Below are positions 22,050-32,934 of a stretch of DNA of 64,000 nt, piece by piece. Each line of letters begins with the position of its first letter. Within the stretch, counting starts at the first letter, position 1. Both the position numbers and the translations under genes were made by a program. The DNA comes from Streblospio benedicti. Taxonomy: Eukaryota; Annelida; Polychaeta; Spionida; Spionidae. The stretch lies in the NCBI GenBank assembly GCA_019095985.1, contig CM032659.1:5772707-5836706 (forward strand), written 5' to 3'. The notes under the pieces are model-generated. The model had not been told where the DNA came from and did not search any database. It saw only the letters and a list, made by a program, of their open reading frames with translations.

Positions 22050-25000
22050 TTTAGGTGGGTGGCTGAAATCATAAAATCATACCATATTAACCATAATTGC
22101 ATCATTTTTTCATACCCCCTCCCCCAAGGCCATAATAAACCTGCATAAAAAATGTATGTGTGTGCAGTTAAGTAAAAATAAGGAATTCATAATCAAGTTT
22201 TTTTCATAGTAATTCATTTTGTTTCTACAGTTATCTTTGATTACAATATGAAATAGAGGGTTATCAAAAAGCTGATTACTTTTTTCAGACAAGATAGGAC
22301 TACTGAATTGCTTCCATCCTTTTCACCATGATGGACACATAAATCATGACTTTTTTTGAAAGTGGAGACTTGTGAAGCCAGCAAACCATCAAAAGTAGAG
22401 ACATCTTAATTCCTACTCACATTCACAAAGACCCTGTTAATTGATGGAAAGCAAGCAATACCAAGGCCTTCCTTATTTAAGTTCATGTTCATGAAGATGG
22501 ACTCCATGAATCAATGCTACCAATTTTCAAACGCTGTTTCAGTTATGTTTAAAAATAGCAATGAAAAAATGTTCGCATTTGATTTGTATGAGAATCGTGG
22601 GATACCAAGAAAGTGATCAAGAAGATTGTTTAAGCGGTCCAATTATAAAAACAAAGTTTGCATGTAATGATAGTATAGTCATTGATGCTCACAGAACAGG
22701 AAAGAAGGTTTTATGGACCAACATGGAAGAAACAAACCTCGACATATACACTTTATTATATAATAAAGTAGATTCAATAAGAGCAAAATTGACATTATGA
22801 GACAGAAGGTGTAGCATTAGATAAAGAGCAATATTTTCCTAATCGATGACTCGACCAGTGGAGATTCCGCTCTTAACAGAGAGGGTGCAACCAAAATAGT
22901 GACACAAGTTTACAATAAATTCGGTAAGCAGTGTTCTACTCCAGGAATTTTGAAAACTGGGCCCCAGGGCCCAACTCTGGAAAAAGTGGGCCCTGGTCTC
23001 ACAGATGTGGGCCCTGATTAGAGGCGAAGGGGGGCATTGCTTTGTTTATCGATAATTTGCCAAAAATTTGCCTCTGTGCTACAATTTACCATATATTTTG
23101 AAATATAAACCGCGTCGGACAATTTTATTCATAGAATTCTTTAATCTAATATTATGATACAATTAAATAAAATACATCATCACACACTGCTATTAAAAGC
23201 ATAATATTAGACATGTATGATCAATTCTACATTTTGAAAATATTTAAATGATTCACCAAAAGGTAGTTTAATAAATCTATCATGCCAAGGATAGTGTCAT
23301 TAGTCATAATTTTAATCAAATAGCTAGTACAGTTTATTATATCCTCGAATGCTATACACACATGATTTGGATGCATTACTTTTCTAATTTTGGAAATAAT
23401 TATTTTTCTTGTCATTTTAATATAAAAGTATAGTAAAATTATAAATAATCTAAACATTTATGTGGTTAATAAATTGATATGTGGTAGATCTAGACGCGTT
23501 ATACCTTCATTTTCCCTATCAACTTAATCATGTCAATGCGGTTTTTATCTATTTAATGTAATACTACAATGTACAATAATTGATATAAATACAATATCTG
23601 AATCTGAAAATGTAAATAGTGCATGCAAGCCGGATCAATATTGCTGCTAGCTAAAATTTTCGTTCAAAATCTGCTGCTGGGCTTTGTTTATAATATTGCT
23701 GCTGTGATATAGCCGGGATCAATATTGTAGACTAGTGTGTGACTCGACTCGTCAGCAGTATATAATAAGCAAGTACTGTTGTCGCATTTGGCAGCGATAT
23801 AAAAGGTATTCTTATTACGGCAGGAAAGCTGTAATTATAATCTGTCTGGGCCTATGTAGCTTGTCAGCATTAATAGTAATGTCCCCTTCCTATAATAAAT
23901 GTTTTTATGGCAAGCGTTATAATGTTTTTGCGGCTTTCATTAACAAAAGATTGCACTGCTGCTTATCAATGGCATGTTGTACACTGGTCCGGAAAATTGC
24001 AGCTAGAATTAACATTCTGGTGGTTGCCAGTGCAGGCATGGAAGAAAATTCAAGTATTTGAAATACAATTTTGTCTATACTATAAAAGAAAAACGAGACA
24101 TCAATTGAACATATTAATCAAATGAAGTGACAATGAAGTTTTGTACTTACATTACTGAGTTGTACATTACATAGGTATTTCTAAATTATCGATCTTATTT
24201 TATCTATCTGTTTATTATACTTGTAATTTAAACAAGTATTTCCTTACTATCTTTGTACCACTAAGTTGTACACTATATACTTTTGTATGTACATTGTATT
24301 TTATTTATCTAACCAATATTGTAAGGTTAGGACTAAATATGAATATGACAATAATCAATGTTTACAAGCAGCCTAAACTATCAATTGTTCACTTTATTAC
24401 ACATATATCACTTTTAGAAAGTGTGCAGACAGACAGCTATTGTCCTAAAAACCGGTTGAAAACCAACAAATCTTTGAATACAACAAAGTTAAAAGATGTA
24501 TTTAGTGCATTTGAGCAAGCAATCAAAGAAAGCACCACTGACGGTTTCAAAAAAATTAGCCAAAACCTAAACATTCTTAATTTAGATGGTAAATTTCAAA
24601 TATATATATAGTCACAATCATATAGTGCATTCATACTGATCAATAAATATATGTTACACATTTACAAAACTTTTGCCAAGCATCTTCTCTTCCGGAATTC
24701 CAGGCTGAGTGAAATATCAACAGCCAATGAGTATTAGACAAAAAAACATGTGAAATGAGATGGACTCAAAAAGCTAGGTTTTCACTTCATGTCAAGACGG
24801 TCAAAGCCAATAATTCTCCAACATTTGAAGACCAACATACCAGATAAATACATGATTTCACCCGGAACATTCTCTGGGGCAAATAATCAATTTTCAGAAT
24901 AAAAGTAACATTCGGGGCGGATTGGATTGAAAGGACCAGATGGGAATTCAAACAACAAATCCTTTTAATGAACAAACAGAACCATTTCAGAGTAAAACAT

Positions 25001-25152
25001 ACAATAACCTTGAGGCAGAGGACGAGGGGGTTGAAAAATCAACTAAAAAAATGCTGTACAGTGTACATTGAATGGGAATTGAAACACCTCATCACAACAC
25101 CAGAGAGAGACAAAACTCCAGACCACTTTAATACAACTATGGATTTGATCGG
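22050..25152. other. AT-rich region, no supported gene
   Basis: Only short frames without splice context (for example 22561-22800, 79 codons, and 24294-24611, 105 codons) are open. Neither shows a recognisable domain. GGGCCC words cluster at 22970-23020. The region looks like decayed repeat DNA. Confidence 0.4.
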
Positions 25153-25291
25153 TACCGTATACGACCATCAAAAAAATTTTTTTTAGGGGACTAGGCTTTT
25201 ATATGAATGCGCATTTGAAATAGAATTTCAAAAGTCTAGATTTTGATCCGTTCCAGCTTTGGTGGTGGGCTCCTGGCGGTCGTATACGGTA
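25153..25291. mobile_element. 139-bp MITE with 17-bp terminal inverted repeats
   Basis: The left end TACCGTATACGACCATC (25153-25169) and the right end GGCGGTCGTATACGGTA (25275-25291) are inverted copies, with 14 of 14 outer bases matching. The interior is AT-rich. It lies 15 bp downstream (on the minus strand) of the MCM9-like exon, so probably inside its intron. Confidence 0.75.
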
Positions 25292-25306
25292 GTTTGGACG
25301 GCCTAC

Positions 25307-25403
25307 CTGGGTCCCCGACCAGCAGCAGATGAGATTCTCCCCGCGCCACGCCACCGGCCATCACCATGGCAACCGCCAGCTTCACCACATACACACCGGA
25401 CAC
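25307..25403 (-). CDS. single exon resembling DNA helicase MCM9 (Walker A start)
   Basis: On the minus strand, acceptor ...TTTACTGCAG precedes a 97-bp exon, followed by donor GTAGGC. It reads [15 protein letters not shown], then [12 protein letters not shown] with the split Gly of GDPG. This closely matches the MCM9 ATPase core, where the GDPGTGKS Walker A loop is completed by the next exon. About ten residues normally between AGG and RGES are missing, so the exon is internally shortened. No neighbouring MCM9 exons are visible in the window. It may be an isolated exon copy or part of a gene with long introns. Confidence 0.6.
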
Positions 25404-25916
25404 CTGCAGTAAAACAAATTTACTTGTGAGGTTTTTGAGCGCATATTATCTATTCTACATTGTGTCAAATTAGAGTGATGACATTGTAGAGGCTAATCTA
25501 GCGTCAATTGACACAAATATCTTTGGGTAAGATTTATTTGCAATAGGTGTTTTCAGTTGAATATCATAACATGGAATGACTGCAAGAGCAAGTACTACAT
25601 ACAGACAGCATAATGCATAATGGTAATCTCGTCTGACAAGTGTTTGCATTATGACTCCACACTCTTGCCAAACAGATGTGTTGCCGAAATATTGATATAT
25701 TTGTAAAGTGATAGCTGTTGCTATGAAGAAAGTACTGTTTATATCCATTATGTTGAATTGTTAACTAAAGAATTAGATTTCTTTTTGTACTTTCAATCAA
25801 AAGTAATTTGAAAATAGTCACCTCTGTCTGCAACTGGGGTAAAATTGATTATATTGTTGCAGTCTTCTATATTGGGACATTTGTTGGCCTGGCACACAGA
25901 ATAATACTGCTCAAAG
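25404..25916. other. intergenic or intronic stretch, nothing recognised
   Basis: A 92-codon minus-strand frame (25470-25748) is open but shows no known domain and reads like chance. C1q-type sequence starts at about 25917. Confidence 0.35.
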
Positions 25917-26696
25917 GTCCAAAGAGAGAGATGAGCCATGAAATCCAAGATGTCTGAGCTTCGTAAAATGTTGTTTCTCACATTGAAATGGATCTTGTTG
26001 ACCTTCAGACGAACGTATCGACGTCCAGCCAGCAGATCTCTGTTCTGAATGATCGGGAGTCTGGCCATGTTGGCTTCTCTGTTGCTGCTAACCAAGTTGA
26101 AGAGTACAATGCAGGTGATACCATCAAGTTTCATCACGTGTTCTCCGATTTCAAGCCCAGCGGTACCTCTGGAGGATGGGATCCTTCGAGCAACAGATAC
26201 ACGTGCCCAGTCTCCGGGCACTACATGTTCTTGGGTACATTATTTAAGGGGGGATAAGGATAATATATATGAGCGTTTCTCTGCCATTTTGTACCACACA
26301 TCCGGCAACGGTGATAAACATATTGTGCAGGTTTTTAACAGAGGAGACACCACAACAGGATTTTCCAGCAGTGCTCACGCCATAGTGCACTGTGCAGCCG
26401 GCGACCAGGTGTGGATTTATCATTTGTATGTCAGTTCAACAACCCCAACAAATATATTGATGCCTACATTACGATTGTGAATGTTTATCATATTAGGTGC
26501 AATGACTTTGATTATGCAGTGATTCTGTGTTCTTCAGGTGTGGTTCAGGAACCACTATGACGACTCTACTCTTTATGACAACGGCGGTTCACACATCAAC
26601 AATTTTCTTGGTAAGATTTTTTTATTGTGTAGTGTTTTAGAATGCTAATAATAACAGCATAATTGTCATTTATTTGCGTAAAATGTGTGTGTGTGG

Positions 26697-26746
<50 letters not shown>

Positions 26747-27052
26747 TGCGTGCGTGCGTGCGTGTGTGTGTGTGTGTGAGTGTGTGTTTTATAAGACATT
26801 AAAACTTATCCACTGACGTTAAAAAAAAATTTTGTGGCTTTTTTTTCGCACATCTAACAAATCTTAAGGCATTTTCGCCACATCCCACTTCCTTATAAAC
26901 CCGCCCCATATGTATGAGGTGACTTTAGGATATCAATTGTGTTCTCGTTGAATAAGTATTCTCCCAAACCCTCCAGAACATCCTGGACTTCTCTTCAAAA
27001 TGACCCTGATGTTTTTACTGTTGCAGGTTTTCTGATCAAGCCGGATCTGTAG
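25917..27052 (+). pseudogene. C1q-domain gene copy 1, 5'-truncated and frameshifted
   Basis: Homology to C1q copies 2 and 3 begins abruptly at about 25917, so promoter, signal peptide and most of the coiled coil are missing. The gC1q region starts near 25988 (HVGFSVAANQVEEYNAGDT, SGGWDPSSNRYTCPVSGHYM). It shifts frame in a G-run at 26249-26256 and continues to GDQ at 26408. Then come an intron 26409-26537, exon 26538-26610 (VWFRNHYDDSTLYDN), an intron with a TG microsatellite, and last exon 27027-27052 ending FLIKPDL-stop. C1q domains form trimeric jelly-roll heads in secreted proteins, often immune lectins. Confidence 0.75.
26684..26788. repeat. (TG)n microsatellite in the last C1q intron
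   Basis: Nearly pure TG/GTGC dinucleotide run. All three C1q copies have a TG microsatellite at this same place in the last intron, so it predates their duplication. Confidence 0.9.
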
Positions 27053-27180
27053 ACAATGGAGACTGATCGAGGGTTTACCTAGACGTCATAATGGCAGATC
27101 TGAGGTTTATTGTAATGAAGAATAAATAAGGAAACAAATCATATGCTGTTTTGTGTTTCACTATTATTTCCAACTTCTGT
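27053..27180 (+). other. C1q copy 1 3' UTR
   Basis: Carries GATCGAGGGTTTACCTAGAC and AATAAA near 27121-27126. Nearly the same sequence follows the terminal exon of each cassette array, so the two gene ends share origin. Confidence 0.65.
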
Positions 27181-27463
27181 TACATCTCACGTCATACTAT
27201 TTAAGTACTCCGCGACGAGTCGGCAATGGTGAGTGTGGCGGGTTCGGTGTGGGGTTTCACGTCAATTTATCGCGATTCTGTTGGTCCCTTCTCATGGATG
27301 TCTTCTTACAACAGCTATGGATTAAGCGCACGACCGTTTTCATTCCATCTTGTAATTAAGTCATTCACTTTCGCTGGACTCACATTATAGACCATATCAC
27401 GTCAGCTAGTGCCGTTGGCCATGCAGCCATGTACATTTTCTTACTAATATTTTTGGCTTTCAG

Positions 27464-27603
27464 AGACCAGATGCAGTTGGACAGCACGTCAACCCTAGTG
27501 CCACAAGTTCAGACAGCAGTGTCACCATCGTGGCCGCCACGGATGTTCCGAAGCAGTTGATTCGGCGTGTCACCCTGAAGTGGTGGAGGACGAGTCGGAA
27601 TTG
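27464..27603 (+). pseudogene. array 1 cassette 1 (140 bp)
   Basis: Good acceptor and donor. One base shorter than the 141-bp norm, so the frame changes in mid-exon, after VTIVAAT. The phase-0 reading stays open to the donor but no longer ends in the acidic ESEL tail. Confidence 0.6.
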
Positions 27604-27842
27604 GTGAGTGTGGCGGGTTCGGTGTGGGGTTTCACGTCAATTTATCGTGATTCTGTTGGTCCCTTCTCATGGACATCTTCTTGCAACAGCTATGGATTAA
27701 GCGCATCACCCACTGTTTTCATTCTATCTTGTAATTATGTCATTCACTTTCGCTGGACTCATATTATAGACCATATCACGTAAGCTAGTGCCGTTGGCCA
27801 TGCAGCCATGTACATTTTCTTACTAATATTTTTGGCTTTCAG

Positions 27843-27983
27843 AGACCAGATGCAGTTGGACAGCAAGTCAACCCTAGTGCCGCAAGTTCAGACAGCAGTG
27901 TCGCCATCGTTGCCGCCAGGGAGAGTTCCGAAGCAGTCAATTCGGCGTGTCACCATGAAGTTTTGGGGGACGAGTCGGAATTG
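27843..27983 (+). CDS. array 1 cassette 2 (141 bp, open)
   Basis: 47 open codons in phase 0: RPDAVGQQVNPSAASSDSSV, then AARESSEAVNSACHHEV and an acidic end DESEL. The acceptor is good. The donor has changed to TTGATGGTGCGG, so splicing at this border is doubtful. The product is unknown. Confidence 0.5.
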
Positions 27984-28220
27984 ATGGTGCGGCGGTTTTG
28001 GTGTGGGGTTTTACGTCAATTTATCGTGATTCTGTTGGTTACTGCTCATGGACATCTTCTTGCAACAGCTATGGATTAAGTGCATCACCCATCCATTCAT
28101 TCCATCTTGTAATTATGTCATTCACTTTCGCTGGACTCACACTATAGACCATATCACGTCAGCTAGTGCCGTTGGCCATGCAGCCATGTACATTTTCTTA
28201 CTAATATTTTTGGCTTTCAG

Positions 28221-28361
28221 AGACCAGATGCAGTTGGACAGCACGTCAACCCTAGTGCCACAAGTTCAGACAGCATTGTCACCATCGTGGCCACCGCGGA
28301 GAGTTGCAAAGCAGGCGATTCGGCGTGTCACCCTGAAGTGGTGGAGGACGAGTTGGAATCG
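28221..28361 (+). CDS. array 1 cassette 3 (141 bp, open)
   Basis: 47 open codons in phase 0 (RPDAVGQHVNPSATSSDSIV ... HPEVVEDELES) with good acceptor and GTGAGT donor. The +2-shifted frame is also open to a TGA made by the donor bases. No known domain: Ser-rich first half, acidic end. Confidence 0.55.
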
Positions 28362-28586
28362 GTGAGTGCGGCGGGTACGGTGTGGGGTTTCACGTCAATT
28401 TATTGTGATTCTGTTGGTCACTGCTCATGGACATCTTCTTGCAACAGCTATGGATTAAGCACATGACCCACCATTTTCATTCCATCTTGTAATTATGTCA
28501 TTCACTTTCACTGGACTCACACTATAGACTAGTGCCGTTGGCCATGCAGCCATTTACATTTTATTATTGATATTTTTGGCTTCCAG

Positions 28587-28716
28587 AGACCAGATGCAGT
28601 TGGACAGCACACCAACCCTAGTGCCACAAGTTCAGACAGCAGTGTCACCATCGTGGCCACCGCGGAGAGACAATTCGGCGTGTCACACTGAAGTTGTGGA
28701 GAATGAGTTGGAATTG
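28587..28716 (+). pseudogene. array 1 cassette 4 (130 bp, shortened)
   Basis: An 11-bp loss after GCGGAGAGA breaks the phase-0 frame, which soon meets a stop. The splice sites remain. Confidence 0.5.
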
Positions 28717-28952
28717 GTGAGTGCGACGGGTTTGGTGTGGGGTTTCACTTCAATGTATTGCGATTCTGCTGCTTACTGCTCAATGACATCTTGCAACAGC
28801 TATGGATTAAGCGCATCACCCATTGTTTTCATTCTGTCTTGTAATTATGTCATTCACTTTCGCTGTACTCACACTATAGACCATATCACGTCAGCTAGAG
28901 CCGTTAGCCATGCAGCCATGTACATTTTATTACTAATATTTTTGAATTTCAG

Positions 28953-29087
28953 AGACCAGATGCAGTTGGACAGCACGTCAACCATAGTGCCGCAAGTTCA
29001 GACAGAAGTGTTGCCATCGTGGCCGCCGTGTAGAGTTCCAAAACATTTGTTCTGTCACCCTAATGGTACAGGACAGATTCGGCATTG
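28953..29087 (+). pseudogene. array 1 cassette 5 (135 bp, stop in frame)
   Basis: Belongs to the AAACATTTG subtype shared with 45302-45442 and 54953-55093. The phase-0 frame has a TAG after VAIVAAV. The donor GTGAGT is kept. Confidence 0.5.
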
Positions 29088-29316
29088 GTGAGTGAGACGG
29101 GTTCGGTGTGGGGCTTGACGTCAATTTATCACAATTCTGTCGGTTACTGGTAATGGACATCTTCTTGCAACAGCTATGGATTAAGCGCATCATCCACCGT
29201 TTTCATTCTGTCTTGTAATTATGTGGACTTTCATATAGACCATAGACCACATCCAGTTAGCCAGTGCTGTTGGCCATGCAGCCATGTACATTTTTTGGCA
29301 CTAATTTTTTTTTCAT

Positions 29317-29442
29317 TGACCAGATGCATTGGACATTAAGTGGAAGGTCTTCTTGCATTGTCGCCATTCGGCCGCCACGGAGAGTTCCAAAAATGTTATT
29401 CGTGTGTCACCCTGAAGTGAAGTACATTACGAGTCGGAATTG
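29317..29442 (+). pseudogene. array 1 cassette 6, strongly decayed
   Basis: Recognisable by CCAGATGCATTGGACA and the final GAGTCGGAATTG|GTGAGT, but the acceptor AG and the middle are degraded. Confidence 0.4.
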
Positions 29443-29652
29443 GTGAGTGCGGCGAGTTCAGTGTGGGGTTTCTTGTCAATTTATCCCGATTCTGTTGGTC
29501 CCTTCTCATGGACATCTTCTTGCAACAGTTATGGATTAAGTGCATCACCCATTGTTTTCATTCCATCAATTGTAATTATTTCATTCACTTTAGCTATTGC
29601 TGTTGGCCATGCAGCCATGTACATTTTTTCTTACTATAATTTTGGCTTTCAG

Positions 29653-29728
29653 AGACCAGATGAGGCTGATCGAGGGTTTACCCAGATTCATAATGGCAGA
29701 TCTGAGGTTTATTGTAAACAAGAATAAA
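29653..29728 (+). CDS. array 1 terminal exon with poly(A) signal
   Basis: The acceptor GGCTTTCAG is followed by RPDEADRGFT. In the other arrays the next codon is TAG. Here it is CAG and the frame runs on to a TAA at 29725-29727. AATAAA lies at 29723-29728. The downstream sequence equals the C1q 3' UTR. Confidence 0.5.
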
Positions 29729-29760
29729 TAAGGAAACAAATACTATGCTGTTTTGTGTTT

Positions 29761-30880
29761 TTACGATTATTTCAACTTCTGTTACATCTCATGCATACTA
29801 TCTAAGTACACCGCTGATAGTTTGTGTGCGCCATTTCTGTGGAACAAGTACTTTCCTACAACTTAAGGCACCATATGATGGAAAAATTGGTTAATCCTTT
29901 TTGGCACAGAACATGTCTTTTTTACATTAGAATAGATTGAAAATCCCTAAATACTTTAATGGTCTGTTTTTGTGGAATAACGCTAGCTTGCACGTCTTTA
30001 GTGTCTATCAAATGCTCGAGTTGGCATTAGCGAACGAAAATAACGAGAATAAACATTGAAATGTATTCAAATATGCACCATTTTTTTCATAAAGTAAGAC
30101 TTTTTTTTAAATGTGATTTTTTAAATATGTGATTCTCCTCTATGGTCCAAAGTCAATTGGCGTGCAATATTTGTAATAATTGTATAATGAAGTTGACCAT
30201 TGTTTGCTAGTGCATTATATTAAATGCAATAGATGATTTGGAACCATTAGTGATTACTGACTCAAATATATTTGACATATTTCACAAATGTTTAATCAGT
30301 TATAAAATGTTCTTCTTTTATAACATTTAAGAAATAAATAAAAAAAGACAATGAATTTTAAAAATGGACTAAACAGTCTTATTGTTTTTTGGGCTACATG
30401 TTTTTTAAAACATCAAAGTTAGCTAGTTGATTTTTTTGTTAAAATCCTAGACCAATGTCGCCATGCTTATTCTAGAGTTATGAGACAATATGTGAACCAA
30501 AGGAGTTGATTTTACATTGAAATATATGTAAACTTCGGAACTGTTTCAAAATACGCACTATTTCAAACTATGGTGTTTGCAATTCGTTTTTTATTTCTGT
30601 GAAATGTTGGACCAAAATGTATAAGAAAAACATACATTCAACATAGGCTACTATCAATTTTTAGATAAATAACTAAATTCATCTCTATAAATGTGACACT
30701 AAACGCTGTTATCCTCGTTTTCCCACAAAATATTTCTTTTCACTCTTATGTCAAATATATTTTTTGCAAAAACATTGTAAACACTGAAATTCAATTAATT
30801 AATATATTTTAAGCCCTCAACTATCGCACCTGCTACAGATTTCGACAACTTTAGTATAATTGACAGAATTCCCAACCGAC
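29761..30880. other. AT-rich intergenic stretch, nothing recognised
   Basis: Only the first 120 bp (the GTGTGCGCCATTTCTGTGG block) matches the common flank behind C1q genes. The rest is AT-rich and has no frame of note. Confidence 0.4.
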
Positions 30881-31240
30881 AAAAATCTGGCAAGGCGCGG
30901 CAGGCAGGGGGGTGGGGGGTGGGAGGGGGGGTTCAGAGACTCATCACATGACATAAACTTGTGTAACGTAGCATTTCTATGAGATATGATGAAGCAGAGT
31001 GCCTCATGAAAACAGTGAGAATGATATGATTCTGTGGTTGCTATTTTGAGAGCTCATAGCAGAATCCATGACAGAATGCACACGCCGTATCACATGCATT
31101 TTTACACCATCCCTTACATGGCGTTGAACTCTCATCAGGACGATCAGCTTCTTATTCACCTCTGGCTGTTTGCACATACCAGTAACAAGATTTAATATCA
31201 TGGGCATGAACCATGTTGTAAATTTAATTGGCCTGAGTTG

Positions 31241-31448
31241 AAAATGACGTGGAATCATTTAATTGTCTAGACAATGACACTCGCTATAAATGTGTCATCA
31301 TTGATACACGTGTATATGGCTTGCGCAATAGATAAGTATATGCTTGCGCAATAGATAAGGACAATGATAATGGAGGTTACACAATGATTCTATCTATAAA
31401 AGGCGGCTGATTGCCGACTCATTCACAGCAGAACATTGGATGCTATCA
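31241..31448 (+). promoter_or_regulatory. TATA promoter and noncoding first exon of C1q copy 2
   Basis: TATAAAAGG at 31395-31403, an initiator-like CTCATTC with its A at 31421, exon 31421-31448, and donor GTAAGT at 31449. The next good acceptor is TTTTATTACAG at 32821, at the C1q coding exon. This gives a simple gene model with a 28-nt untranslated first exon and a 1.37-kb intron 1. The upstream block with TGACGTGG is shared with the other two promoter copies. Confidence 0.55.
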
Positions 31449-32821
31449 GTAAGTACACAAAAGTTTTATTTCTTTTCAATCATTATGTAATTTATACAGT
31501 TGTATTTGTCTATACGCTTTGGTCACAATCAGATGGCATTGGGTGTTTCATCGAGAGTAAATAATGAAGATTCATCAAAACATGTATTTGCATTTGAAGA
31601 TTTTCATATACTGATAAATCATGGGTTCACGGGAATCTATTTTTGGCACTGACAGTAAGCAGTTTTTTGCAATAACTTGCTGTAGCTAATTAAATAGTAA
31701 GCCCGAATAATATGGTAATGCAAAGATCTAATAATGCTCAGATTGATAAATCTTTGATGAAAGATACATGTACTTGTGTCGGTGTATTGTTCACTTAGTT
31801 ATGCACTGTGTTGGCACTGTGTTTTTTGCTACATCGTTTTGTGAGCAAAAAATAGTTAGGGTGAGTAGCATTGTCACTGTTAGCTACCTTAATTGACCCC
31901 GCACCGTGATGGTCCTTCCGGCGCTACTTTGAAAGCGAAACTGAGTAGGAACTAGCACCCATAAAATCTCCGGACTTGGGGCCCCTTTCCTTGTCTAAAC
32001 TCCACCGATTGAAGGTAGACATACGCACGTATGTTTCTACGTGCGGCGATGTGGGCACATTTGATTGGTATTTCGTGAACTGTGTGCGGGCTACCAGGCT
32101 TGTTGTCGCCAGGATCAGTGCAAAGTTCCTCCACAGGCAGGGCCGCCGTCAATCTGACCTGGTGGTGGCCTGGTACACGTACTAGTCCACCCGAATATGA
32201 GATTTTTACGATCACACCGTGTAGAGACCCATAAGTGTCTCCTGATTGCAACAGTACTAACCCATTTTGCTTACAGATTGCTGCCGTGACAAGCGAATTG
32301 TTTTCAATATTTTTTATTATAACAGTTGTAGCAACTAGTTATATATTCAATCTAAATGCTACAATAACTTTTTTTTAAAGATGATTTTAAATGAAACACC
32401 TTAACGATGATTTTCCTTATTTGTTGCACCATACAATTCTGGCATAAGTTAATGCTTTATTTTTATCATATACAGTTGAGATGATTAATAACAGTACAAA
32501 TAAACATGTCTGGGAACACAAATGTTGCACGTAACAAGAGTTTAATGCATAATATGATCTGATAGTGGCCAAGGTGTACAGTCAATAATTGATATTCATG
32601 GTGATAGATCGTTTTACATAGTTATAGATTTTGTCATTTCGCAAATTTTGTAGGAAAAAATCAAATGTGTCTATTAGAACATTTAAAATGATCTAAAATG
32701 TCAGACCATTCTTATTTTGTTCGTATGTCAGTCAGTACATAACCTATGATAATTAACAAAAAACTACATTTAATCATTTGTTTATATTAAAAAAGGCCTA
32801 CACTAAACACTTTTATTACAG
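31449..32821 (+). other. intron 1 of C1q copy 2
   Basis: Contains the segment ATTTGATTGGTATTTCGTGAACTGTG and the GTACTAACCCATTTTGCTTACAG-ATTGCTGCCGTGACA block. In copy 3 the related block is found on both sides of the Gypsy fossil. No Gypsy coding remains are present here, so this is an empty site or a solo-LTR-like remnant. Confidence 0.45.
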
Positions 32822-32934
32822 CGGTGATCCACTGTGTCTGCAACTTTGGCCCCAATATCTTCATTTTAACAAAATCAACACAAGAAAAAGTAGTCCACAC
32901 CTTGGAGGAGGAACATTGACACTTCGGCTGAACG

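Larger units (their letters stand above)
27190..29760 (+). repeat. exon-cassette array 1 (about six units of 365-380 bp)
   Basis: Each unit has an acceptor (TTACTAATATTTTTGGCTTTCAG, with a branch-point-like TACTAAT), a cassette of about 141 bp starting AGACCAGATGCAGTTGG, and a GTGAGT donor. A conserved intron of about 235 bp follows. It starts with a truncated cassette fused to the C1q 3' flank (donor at 27229) and ends with a terminal exon at 29653. It lies directly behind C1q copy 1. Confidence 0.8.

Noticed and set aside
24294-24611. 105-codon plus-strand frame in AT-rich DNA
   Set aside because: No splice context, promoter or domain; composition follows the surrounding sequence.
26596-26799. 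Thr-His repeat protein on the minus strand
   Set aside because: Translation of a TG microsatellite inside a C1q intron.
27190-29760. CRISPR array or simple satellite DNA
   Set aside because: Units are about 370 bp, diverged, and organised as exon plus intron with splice signals. This is an animal genome and the repeats are not short direct repeats with unique spacers.
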